Part shown: positions 54,946-64,000 of the stretch, piece after piece | Position numbering within the stretch: the first letter of the stretch is position 1 | Layout: every line of letters starts with the position of its first letter | Source: Apoda limacodes | Taxonomy: Eukaryota; Arthropoda; Insecta; Lepidoptera; Limacodidae | NCBI GenBank assembly: GCA_946406115.1 | Contig: OX291546.1 | Location: 12,517,019-12,581,018 of the forward strand | Reading direction: 5' to 3' | Length of the DNA stretch: 64,000 bases | Made by a program: the position numbers and the translations under genes | The notes under the pieces: generated by a model | The model's input: only the letters and a program-made list of their open reading frames with translations | Databases searched by the model: none | Told to the model about the DNA's origin: nothing

Positions 54946-57192
54946 GATTTATTTATTTATTTATTTATTCATTTTAAGACAACAAACGGTCATTTACAGA
55001 CAGTGACATTACAATACATTTTATTTAATTAATTAGACCTATAGTGTCGTTACATGATTAATTATGATAATTATTAAGAGCTATAATAAAGTACATGGTT
55101 GAGACAATGTAGTTAAGCACAAGGCGAGATTAATTTATATTTTGAAATAAAAGAAACAGAATCAATTTAGGTTATATAAAATAAGATAGTAAAATATTGT
55201 TATTGTAAGTATAAATTATTGATTGAAAGAGGTTATTGTATTTACAATAGGGTTTACAAGCATACGAGTACCTATAACTAAGCTAAATAAAGGAATAATT
55301 ACAAAGTGTATATGTATTTATTTTTTAACACTGTGAGATTGTTAAGAATTAAATCCAATAATATAAAATATTTACTTAATATTGTTTAATTTAATCCTGA
55401 ATACAGTAATTTTAATTATTTTTTTAATATTTTTGAATATATCATTAAGTTTTTTAAGAAATTGACATTGGGATATTTAGGGGGTAGGTACTAATATGTA
55501 TATATATATATATATATTAAAATCTGCATATTACATTACATTAGAAAAACATTAAGTGAAATTACAGATGATGTTAAAATTGATCAAGTCGTTTTCTTAC
55601 AGATATTTTGAAAGTTAAGTTGGTCCAATCCGCAAAAGTGTTTATTATAGTAATCGGGTGCGCGTATACAGAATCTGTTTTCGGTATATTTTTTTGATGC
55701 TTTCGGGGTTACAAATACATGTAAATACTTATCGTTTAATTTCCTTACACGTGAGGGGCGAGCTAAGAATTTACTATGGCTGATAAAAGATATGTTATTC
55801 AATAACTGTGGACATTGTATTTTATTGTTAATTATTTTAAATAATGTACATTGATCTATTATAATTCGTCGGTTTTCAAGAGAAGAAATGTTGAATCTTT
55901 CTGGGAATAGTTCACTATTTACGTTTCCAAATCTGTAATTAAGCAGTACAATGAATTTTTTCTGAATTTTTTCGATCCTTTCGATGTGACATTTGTATTG
56001 GGGTGACCAAACAACAGATGCAAATTCGAGAACAGACCTAATAAAGGTGAAATATAATATTTTAAGTGTCAATATATGTTTAAATGGCTTAGTGACTCTG
56101 CTGATGAAGCCGAGGTTCCTGTATGCTTTTAGGATTATGGAGTCAATGTGTTCGTTAAACGATAATTTGTCATCTATAATAACTCCTAAGTCACGTACGC
56201 TTTGTACACGCACAAGTGATTTGTCAAATAACTTGTAAGAGAAGTATATTGGTTTCTTTTTGCGTGTGTAGCTTATGACAGAGCATTTATCTATATTTAA
56301 GAAAAGTTGATTATCGTGACAGTATCCAGCAAGAGTGTCAAGTTCCGATTGTAATTTAACACAGTCAGTTTCTTTTGAAATAATTCTATATAGTTTGGCA
56401 TCGTCAGCATACATTAGAAGGTTGCTGGAGTCATCTAGTTTACCATGAATATCATTGATATAAATATTAAAAAGCAACGGTCCGATATGAGATCCCTGTG
56501 GAATTCCTGAGGGTATATCTAGGAATTCAGAACAGTAACCCTTTAGAAAAACTGCTTGGGAGCGATTCTTAACATATGACTCTATCCATCTTAGGAGGCT
56601 GCCGTGCACACCGTTCCCCCAAAGCTTCTCTAACAAGAGATTGTGATTTATTTTGTCAAATGCTTTAGAAAAGTCGGTGTACACAACATCCACCTGAAGA
56701 TTTTTGTCGTTTGCAGATAGTACAAACTCTGTAAAAGTAAGTAAGTTAGATTCAACGCTTCTTCCCTTTATAAAACCATGTTGATTATTGGATATTTGGT
56801 TAACATAAGCATATGATAGCTGAGAGGTCACCATTTTTTCAAGTATTTTACCGAATATACTTGGTTTTGAGATAGGTCTATACTCGGTTATTTGGTTAGT
56901 TTTAGTGTTTTTAGGAATTGGTGTAACGATGGATTTTTTCCAAATTTCGGGAAAAGTTCCTGAACTGATTGACAGCTGGTATATGTAAACAATTGGAATT
57001 AGGAGCTGCTTTGAGCACTTAAAAATAAAGTAGGGATGGATTCCATCATAGCCTGCACCTTTGTTGATATTAATTGTATTTAATTCATGGCGAACCGAGT
57101 CTTTAAGTATTTTAATTGTGTTTATGTCTACAATACAATCGCTTTTAGCTTGATGATCTCTGTATATATATATCAGCAGACATCCACATCAA
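54946..57192 (-). mobile_element. CR1/Jockey-group LINE with open reverse transcriptase frame
   Basis: Best preserved LINE of the window. On the minus strand one frame stays open from about 57192 to the stop at 55584 (about 535 codons); the first Met in it is at 56834. Motifs in order: 'KGAGYDGIHPYF' (57065-57030), 'PKNTKTNQITEYRPIS' (motif 1), 'NQHGFIKGRSVESNLL' (motif 2), 'VVYTDFSKAFDKINH' (A), 'SGIPQGSHIGPLLFNIYIND' (B), 'LMYADDAKLY' (C, intact), 'LDTLAGYCHDNQLFLNIDKC' (D), 'VRDLGVIIDDKLSFNEHI' (E/thumb), 'SVLEFASVVWSPQY', and a C-terminus ending 'NFQNICKKTT'. The endonuclease part is missing; a (TA)n tract and a frame break occur at 57160-57195. The 3' UTR extends to an (AAAT)n tail at about 54949-54975. 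It is 5'-truncated but apparently young. Confidence 0.9.
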
Positions 57193-57349
57193 AAGATGGT
57201 TCAAAGTTTATATTAAAATCCTATGTTTTTTAAACTTAAGGGCATAGACGTCGACGGCTTGACTCCGCGTTTTCAAATATATTTTTTCAGTGTCTCGAGT
57301 TCGTTTGGCAGTGTTGGCAACGTATGAACCTGGTGTTGCCAGTGTCTAT
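57193..57349. other. Junction region upstream of the LINE
   Basis: On the minus strand 'FNINFEPSFDVDV' can be read before a stop at about 57175-57195, which may be the linker before the RT, displaced by a (TA)n frameshift. The remainder is unrecognised. Confidence 0.35.
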
Positions 57350-57405
57350 AAGCTACGATGACCGTTTAACATCAAGCGGGCGTCAGCTTGTTTATATACT
57401 TGTAT
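57350..57405 (+). mobile_element. LINE-A tail scrap
   Basis: 'ctacgatgaccgtttaacat' and 'caagcgggcgtcagcttgtt' resemble the LINE-A tail read in the + direction ('ctacggtgaccgcttaccat'). Confidence 0.45.
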
Positions 57406-58965
57406 TTTTATAGTACACGTTGGTGGTATAAAACATCTGTTATCTTCAAAAACCCACAAGTATCTAATTTTTAGCAGCAAATACAACCTCGGATTCAGCA
57501 ATCCATATTAAAGTTTCCGGACCCGAGTAATGGAAAACTCCCCTTCATACATTACTTGAGTACACAAAAATAGATAAAAAGTAATTTTATCTATCGAGAA
57601 CCCTTCATAATTTAAGAAGGAGATAAATAAAACCTTGCTACTTCTTTCAATTTAACTTGTGTGCGAGTATGTTGAGCGTATATGTGAGTGAGTGTTGCAG
57701 CACTGTCAAAGAGTTGGGCCGCAGAGACGAACATTTTAAGATGATAACTTCTGTAGTCTCATTTGTGCCTACAGTTCAAACATAGTAGGTACAAATTACT
57801 TATTCTTATGGTTCAAATTTAAGAAATAGGTAGTTGTTATCACTCCAGTTACCGTCTAACGTCAGTAACTCGAAAATAGGAACAGAATTTTTTGGGTTTT
57901 ACGTGTTAATTATCACGTAAAATAATAGGTTAGTCATAAATTATGTATTAAAATTTAAAATTGTTATTAAATGTTATGATAATCATTCTAAATTCTTTAA
58001 AAACCAACCAAATATAATATATATATACACAAACATATTTACATTTTACAAACATGTAAATAAATAAATAAATAGGTATTCATATACATATTAAAGCTAT
58101 AATAAAATACACATACATGCACAAATTCATATATACACACACAGACAAATATTAATACATATAATTAAATATATAAATACATATTAAAGATATCAAAATA
58201 AAACTATACGTTTAATATAAATAAATTAACTTATAGGCCCTATCTGATGCAATCCTCGTTCGGCCGCCCGATAGCGGCAGGGTCCGAACGCGAGCGAGTG
58301 CTACACACAAACACGCACATATACATATATGCACACATTTAAACATACATCGCAGAACCGAAACTAAACTTTAAATTCCGGCATCAAATTCATAAATCTC
58401 TTAAGTTAATCAGCCATGGTACCGACACAGCCCACCGACACCTTTTGTTGGCACCAAAAGACCGACTTAAGTGATTGGCTAAATAAAACCGATACACCCA
58501 GCTAGCGTTGGCCAATACACAGCACAGTACATATAACAAATAGCCAATGTACAGTACATTACAATGACAAATCTGTTCTTGGAAAAGGACACAGTTTATA
58601 GAAGTAACACAAATTACGTTCCAAAGTTATATGTAAAAAACGTTATATGTGGTAATATATAATTATTTGTTTCTTTTTCCCCGAAGTTGTTCATTTAGAT
58701 ACAAATAAAACGTTATCTTTATTAAATTTATTAAATAAATATATGTTATAATAATTAAATATAATACGCATACCTAATTAGTAGGTTAGTTCGTTTCAGT
58801 TCATAAAATTCTCTTTAAGTTAAATTTTAGTCTTGTTCATAATGTAATTAATCAAAAAAATATACAAATAAAAAAAGCTTTATTAAATTATTAAGCTGAA
58901 TTTCGAAACGGAGTACCTAATGAAGAAATTCCTTCCCTACTCACCAACATTATTCGTCTTCCTCT
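57406..58965. other. AT-rich intergenic with microsatellites
   Basis: Contains alternating (TA)/(CA) and (AAAT)n stretches at 58015-58075 and 58120-58210. A short GC-rich island ('ctcgttcggccgcccgatag', 'ggtccgaacgcgagcgag') lies at 58252-58300. No gene supported. Confidence 0.45.
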
Positions 58966-58969
58966 CATA

Positions 58970-59095
58970 TTAGCCAACATTGTTTAAATAATTCCAAGAT
59001 TTACCTAGAATATAATAGACTGTTTCAGCATTCCTTTGCGAATAAAACTTAAAAGGAATATAATTAAATGAGCATCGGAAACCGGAAATATGTGT
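58970..59095 (+). repeat. Repeat J, copy 2
   Basis: 'aacattgtttaaataattcc', 'tcctttgcgaataaaactta' and 'ggaatataattaaatgagca' match 40170-40310. Confidence 0.55.
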
Positions 59096-59149
59096 ATGTT
59101 TCCCCGCCTTAAAAATTAAACATTTTTAGCTTAGTAAAAATTTCGTTTA

Positions 59150-59340
59150 TTTAGTACTAGCTTTGGCCTGCGGTTTCACCTGCGCTAAATTCAGTTATCC
59201 GTGTAGGATTTCAAGAGCAGCTTCTCAATTACGAAAAAAACGTTTCACTTTTTTTTCCTGGACTTTCCCTGGACTCAAACTATCTTCATGCCAAATTTCA
59301 TTTTCATTTGTTAATTAGCTGCAAGTTCATAGAGGTTTAG
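59150..59340 (+). repeat. Repeat N, 5' part
   Basis: 'gtactagctttggcctgcgg', 'tccgtgtaggatttcaagag', 'actcaaactatcttcatgcc' and 'aaatttcattttcattt'. The usual 3' end is missing. Confidence 0.55.
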
Positions 59341-60177
59341 TGAAACTTACCGCTTTCAAAACTGATTTTAAGTTTAACCTTGTAGGTACACGCCCCATAA
59401 TATCCTATTACAGCGACAACTAAGCCGTGGTCTCATTTTTATTTTGATACACCGAGTATATTCCGAGAAAATTAAATAAAGCTTTGTAACTGTCAAAAAA
59501 CCATCATATTTTAACATTAAAAACCGACTTTCACACGTTTCTGCATATGTGTGTGTGTGTATAAGAGAAGCCTTAAAATGTAGAAATAGCTACGAAGATT
59601 TGTAAACTTTTTCAGCCTTTAGAGTACCCAGCAGAATAAGTTTGCTTTGCTGCATTCTGTATATGAAACTTTATATTATACTTTTATGATAGTTTTTATA
59701 CTTTTTGCCTGGTAAATAAGCTCTGCTCATGAGTTTGTGGACCGGGCGGAAGTCAGAGGTTTCTATGCATTTTTTTAACTGACTTTAAAAAAAAAGGATT
59801 TTATCAATCCGTCCCGTATGTATATATATTATTACAATTGCACAATATTCATATATGTAAGTTTATGTAGGCTTCTAAACGCCGAATTTCAGAAATGTAT
59901 GTAGAAAAGTTTTTTAAAGGGTTTTTCTCAGAGACTACTTTTTTTTTTTTTATTGACTTAGGTACCTACCGATCTACTAAGGGAACAAGGCAAGTTTCAT
60001 CAAAATCAGTTTTATAGTTTCTAGTTTTCAAGATTACTATTGTAATTTCGTCAGCTTAGGCATGCAAACTACTATTTAAACACAGAGACTATCTGCAGAG
60101 TAAAGTTTGTGGAAACGTCTCTGTTTAACCAGCATTTTATTATTGTGTTTATATAAACATAATATGTATTATAAATA
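59341..60177. other. Intergenic, common AT-rich repeats
   Basis: 'aaggcaagtttcatcaaaat' and 'cagttttatagtttctagtt' (59990-60030) are words of a common lepidopteran repeat. A (TG)n tract occurs near 59548. No gene seen. Confidence 0.4.
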
Positions 60178-61915
60178 TTAAGGTGTAATGCGCTGCGAAA
60201 TTAGAATCGGCCGATAATAGTGACGATCGTAGCGTCGGCCGATTGATACAAAGAAATTAGACGTCATCGTCGTTATAGCCGAAAGACGTCCACAGCTGAA
60301 GGTAGGCCTCCCGCCTACAAAACGACTGATCCTGAGCTGCCCGCGTTCATCAGCTTCATGCGGCTCTAGCCAGGTAGTCTGTCCACCTAGTAGGAAGCCG
60401 CCCCACGCTGTGTCTTCCGATCCGTGGTCGCCTCTCAAGAACTTTTCTTCCCCATCGGTTATCAGTTCGACGAGCGATGTGGCCTGCCTCCTGCTTGTAA
60501 ACTTTTTAAGCTATAACTTTGGTTCTTCGGCGAATTTGTCGCGCAAAGAAACACCGAGAATGGTTCCTTATATAGCTTGCTGAGCAAGTCTGTGCTTATT
60601 TAAGAGGCCAACAGTTAGAGACCACGTTTCTGCACCATAAGTCATCACTGGCAACACACACTGATTGTAGACTTTCAACTTTAGGCACTGAGGTATGTTG
60701 GACGAAAAGATGTTGCGTATAGTTTCCAGAACTCTGCCCAACCGAGCTAAATTCTCTTTTGAAAGTTTGACCTTTCTAACTGGACTACTTGCCCTAGGTA
60801 TTTGAATTCGTCGACAACTTTGAGAGTAGCGTAACCTCTCCCAAAAACAACCAGTATAGGCGTGACATGGACATTGAACACTACCTTCGTTTTATTCATA
60901 TTCATTTTAAGGCCAACCTGTTGGAAACTTTGTTGAGGTCTCTGAGCATCGTCCCTAAATCTTCCAGCGATTTTGCATCATGCATGACCACTATATCTTC
61001 AGCAAATCAAAGGTGAGTGATGTACTCGCCATTATATTGATATCATATGCATTCCACTCCAGAAGCTTAAAAACATCTTCCAACGCACTTAAGAATATTT
61101 TCGCAGAAATTACGTCTCCCTGCCTCACACCTTTTAACAGATGGATTGGTTTCGTGTTCTGGTCATCTAGTTGGACTGACATCGTGGCTCTGTTATACAA
61201 ACACTTCAGCACTTCGATGTATTGATAGTCAATGTGGCACAACCGGAGAGACAGGAACACCGCCCAGGTCTCGATAGAATGGAAGGCTTTTTCATAGTCT
61301 ACGCTACGCAAAGAGGCTGATTATACTCCTCTGTCTTCTGTATAATCTGGCGAAGCGTATGTATCTGGTCCATGATGCTAAAGCCTTTACGGAAACCGGC
61401 TTGTTCGGGAGGCTAAAATTCGTCAATCCTGCATTTGAGACGATTCGTAATTACCCTGGAAACATTTGAGGTTAATATTCAGCGTGCCTCTTACCATGCG
61501 GTGGTCGCTGCCAGTTTATCTCTATTCAAAACAAACACAACGCCGGATATCAGGATAAAGTCAATCTCGTTTTTGGTCAACCGCCGACAGGGCTTGTCCA
61601 GGTCCATTTTTTCATAAAGAGTCCTTCTTTCTCCGTAAAGTCAACCAATCGCTGGCCTCTACGGTTTCGTTGCCATACTCCACATTTCCCCATTTTCAGC
61701 TCGTCGCAATTTCCTGTGCCCAGTATTGCGTTGAAGGCCCCAATGACGACAGTAAAGCGAATTGAGGAGGTATGTATGGCGTTGTCAATACTCTCATACA
61801 TAACCTCAACCTCATCATCTGGGATTGCCGAATTGGCGGTGCGTATACCTATATCACCTTTAGAGAATATCTCTTTGTTGAAAAAATTTACTGCATTTGT
61901 ATGGGGAATCATTAT
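60178..61915 (-). mobile_element. RTE-clade LINE, heavily decayed
   Basis: Minus strand. Endonuclease (61912-61560): 'DDEVEVMYESIDNAIHTSSI', 'FTVVIGAFNAILGTGN' ('GDFNA' in active elements, here GAFNA), 'QRNRRGQRLVDFTEKEGLFM' and 'TWTSPVG', then 'LTKNEIDFIL' and 'SDHRMVRGTLNINLK'. The RT begins abruptly after a deletion: 'VITNRLK', 'PPEQAGFRKGFSIMDQIHTL', 'VDYEKAFHSIETWAV' (motif A), 'LLKGVRQGDVISAKIFLSAL' (motif B), 'FAEDIVVMHD' (motif C, FADD changed to FAED, about 61005). The C-terminus (60440-60200) has 'LERRPRIGRHSVGRPPTRWT', then 'DYLARAA' and 'LQLWTSFGYN'. Multiple stops and frameshifts make it inactive. The RTE assignment is confident. Confidence 0.9.
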
Positions 61916-62855
61916 TTACTGCGCGTTCTAAGTCATTCATATTCATTTTAGGTTAGATCACTGTAAAAATGTTAGTTATATTAGTTTAGCTGTAAAGACG
62001 TTTGTCTTGTGTCAGTTTTTGCCTAAACCAACACCATGTTAAAATAAAATTAGGGTTCCCCCAATTTCACATTGGATGAGATGAGATGGAAGACCATCTG
62101 ATATATAAACTAATAGTGTTTATGATCAAATAGCAATATAGGGCTTTAAGTAATGAATTCTAAACATCTAAAGTCACCATTACTTGATGATATACCTAAC
62201 TTTATGAGAATTTTTCTTGCTAATTTTTTTAATAACCTATAATAGGTATTATGTAATTGCGATCGTAGTCTTACAAATGTATTAATATAAATTAATATAA
62301 AATATAAATTAGTATGAACTAAAATAAGTTTATAATTGTCTTTCACAATGTCTTAAAAGAATTTTTAACTAATATCACTCTTATATCGTTCTATCCTATG
62401 CTGCTGATAATATTTGTTTTGAATAATAGCTAAACACTGCATTAAAGTGCTCTTACGCTAGTAAAACATAAGACTACTTACCAATTTTATAATAACATTT
62501 GGTAAGCCTATTATAAAATCAAATGAGCTAAGAAAATGTAGATATGAGATCATAGTTGTTCTTAAGTGTGGTTAGTTTTAGTAAATGTTATTGTAAGACT
62601 TGTGTCTTATAATAGTCTTACAAAATAATTTTATATACATATATAAGACAAATTAATAAGCCTAAACGTCTTTTAAACCATTCTGTCTTATTTATGACCA
62701 AAATGAGAGCGTTGGCATGTTCCTAAACAATTGTTAAAGCGATATGTGTCTCCCTTTCTTAAAAGGTGCGCATTCTAAGACTACTGTGCTAGTTGGGATA
62801 CTAACTAGCATCTAAAAATGTATTTACAGCAACTCAAAACCTACAATTAGAGACA
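61916..62855. other. AT-rich intergenic, no gene supported
   Basis: No recognisable coding sequence or bounded repeat. Some imperfect palindromes occur near 62470-62520 ('accaattttataataacatt' against 'ggtaagcctattataaaatc'). Confidence 0.45.
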
Positions 62856-62859
62856 TGTT

Positions 62860-63840
62860 TCATTTAACTGGAATCCACTTACACGTTTTTCCGGTAGACT
62901 GCATGGATTATACCACCATAAAATATTTTTATGTAGCAACTAAACCCACTGCCAAAGAAACAGACGTCATATGTACATTCGTTTAAAAATATTACCCTCC
63001 TTCAGCAGTCGGATAATTACATTAAATAAAAGAAGAACAAACGATAAAATAAATTAGCATCTGCAACGATGATTAATAAACGACAAACGAGGAAGTCCCA
63101 TTTTTCTCGCTGAGACATTCGTTCGTTAAATTAACGTTTTTTAGTCCTGTACACTGCATGTAATGAAAATTCAACTCATTTATAACTCGCTCCAATCTTA
63201 AAGAATATCAAAAGTGACTAGAAGAATTTTTATTTCATCTTTTTTTCATTTCTTAAGTTTTTTTTTCGTTTATCATGTATATAATATTAGATTTGTTTTT
63301 ATTATTATTTCCTTGCTTTCATTTGGATATGGTATTAAGAGACATTATCTAATGACTTACTTGCACGTTTCGCGTATAATCGACGGTTATGTTTCAATGT
63401 AGCTACTCTAAGTATACTAGTATCTCACGAACTACTAAACCAATAGTTGGTTTTCCATTAGACGACACGACGCCGACTACAACGATGACACTGGCAAAAG
63501 CAAAGCGTATGAAAACGAGCCATCGTCGTGTCAGCGTCGTTGTCGTTCAATCGAAAAGCGTGATATTTCATGCGGTTTTGCTTCCGCCTGTGTCGTCATC
63601 GGTGTCGCTGTCGTCGTCGTGGTCGTTGTCGTCGTCGTGTCGTCTAATGGAAAACCAGCTAAACCCATCAAACCAGGTGTCAGGTAATCGAGTCACTCGA
63701 CTCCCTTTTACCAATATACCTATACCTATTACGTGGGTTTGTCTGCGTAAGGGTGTTTTTGCGCCGAAAATTTCAAAATTCCTTCACTAAAACTAAATAT
63801 TTTGGGAAACTTCAAGTTCGATGGCAAAAATACAAAGTGC
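62860..63840 (+). repeat. Diverged direct duplication, copy 2 (with MITE M5)
   Basis: Matches 50385-51480 in order (see there). It is interrupted at 63446-63659 by a MITE absent from copy 1 and lacks the 260-bp segment of copy 1 at 51030-51290. After the MITE the match resumes with 'accaggtgtcaggtaatcga' and 'cactaaaactaaatattttg'. Confidence 0.7.
63446..63659. mobile_element. TA-flanked MITE, 214 bp, family M5
   Basis: Ends GTTGGTTTTCCATTAGACGA and, reverse-complemented, GCTGGTTTTCCATTAGACGA; arms pair for about 28 bp. TA at 63444-63445 and 63660-63661. The interior is rich in 'gtcgtc' triplets, close to a (GTC)n microsatellite at 63600-63640. The 133-codon frame across it has no biological sense. 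The paralogous sequence near 50962 lacks the element. Confidence 0.85.
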
Positions 63841-64000
63841 GTTGTAATCCTCAAAACTAAATCTAGAATTTAGAATTATTACTTATAAGGCTAGAGTTAC
63901 TTCGTATTACCCATATAAAATGAGAAAACCAGTGTCCCTAAATAATGTAAATTTATCTACTAGTAGTCCGAAGTATAATATAGCAGCTTGATCCCAGAAA

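Noticed and set aside
63389..63790. 133-codon frame rich in Ser and Val
   Set aside because: Spans a MITE and a (GTC)n tract inside a non-coding duplication; no protein sense.

Overview
This window looks like a piece of a lepidopteran (moth or butterfly) nuclear genome. It is AT-rich, has almost no long open reading frames, and is packed with interspersed repeats of kinds I know from Lepidoptera: the 'taaggtggcaaacaagc' LINE tail, the 'cggccaagtgcgagtc' repeat, RTE-type 3' tails with the 'ccactgctggg' tag, and tRNA-headed SINEs. No bacterial gene, operon, CRISPR array, rRNA or functional tRNA is visible. Repeat family names below (LINE-A, repeat C and so on) are local labels, not database names.

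The only convincing host genes are two small secreted-protein genes in tandem on the + strand (about 23.5-24.4 kb and 24.7-26.0 kb). Each has a signal-peptide exon, one phase-1 GT-AG intron, and a second exon with six cysteines in the same spacing, C-x6-C-x5-C-x11-C-x6-CC. This spacing resembles big/beta-defensins and a shortened CLIP domain. The first gene also has an acidic propiece, a possible dibasic site and a lysine-rich tail, as in a precursor of a cationic defence peptide.

Layout. 0-5.7 kb: hAT-like transposase scrap, a TA-flanked MITE, SINE fragments. 5.7-7.8 kb: decayed Jockey-clade LINE (+). 8.4-14.4 kb: several LINE-A 3' ends, a LINE with an RNase H domain (-), a tRNA-headed SINE, and a TTAA-flanked MITE inserted in a LINE-A copy. 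14.4-22.2 kb: repeat D, SINE, LINE 3' end, a 145-bp MITE, a pre-miRNA-like hairpin, and a LINE endonuclease fragment with an internal deletion. 23.5-26.0 kb: the tandem host genes. 26-44 kb: short repeats, a mariner fragment, a 37-bp perfect hairpin, a Harbinger-like MITE, a fold-back element. 44-48 kb: internally deleted Tc1 element, SINE, CR1-like 3' end, and two LINE-A copies head to head. 49-50 kb: Penelope-like element with GIY-YIG endonuclease (+). 50.4-51.5 kb and 62.9-63.8 kb: a diverged direct duplication, one copy carrying a MITE that the other lacks. 54.9-57.2 kb: the best preserved LINE reverse transcriptase (-). 60.2-61.9 kb: decayed RTE-clade LINE (-).

All calls come from reading the sequence and from memory of protein families; no database search was run. 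Boundaries of degenerate repeats are approximate, typically within 20-50 bases, whereas MITE ends given with target-site duplications are exact as read.
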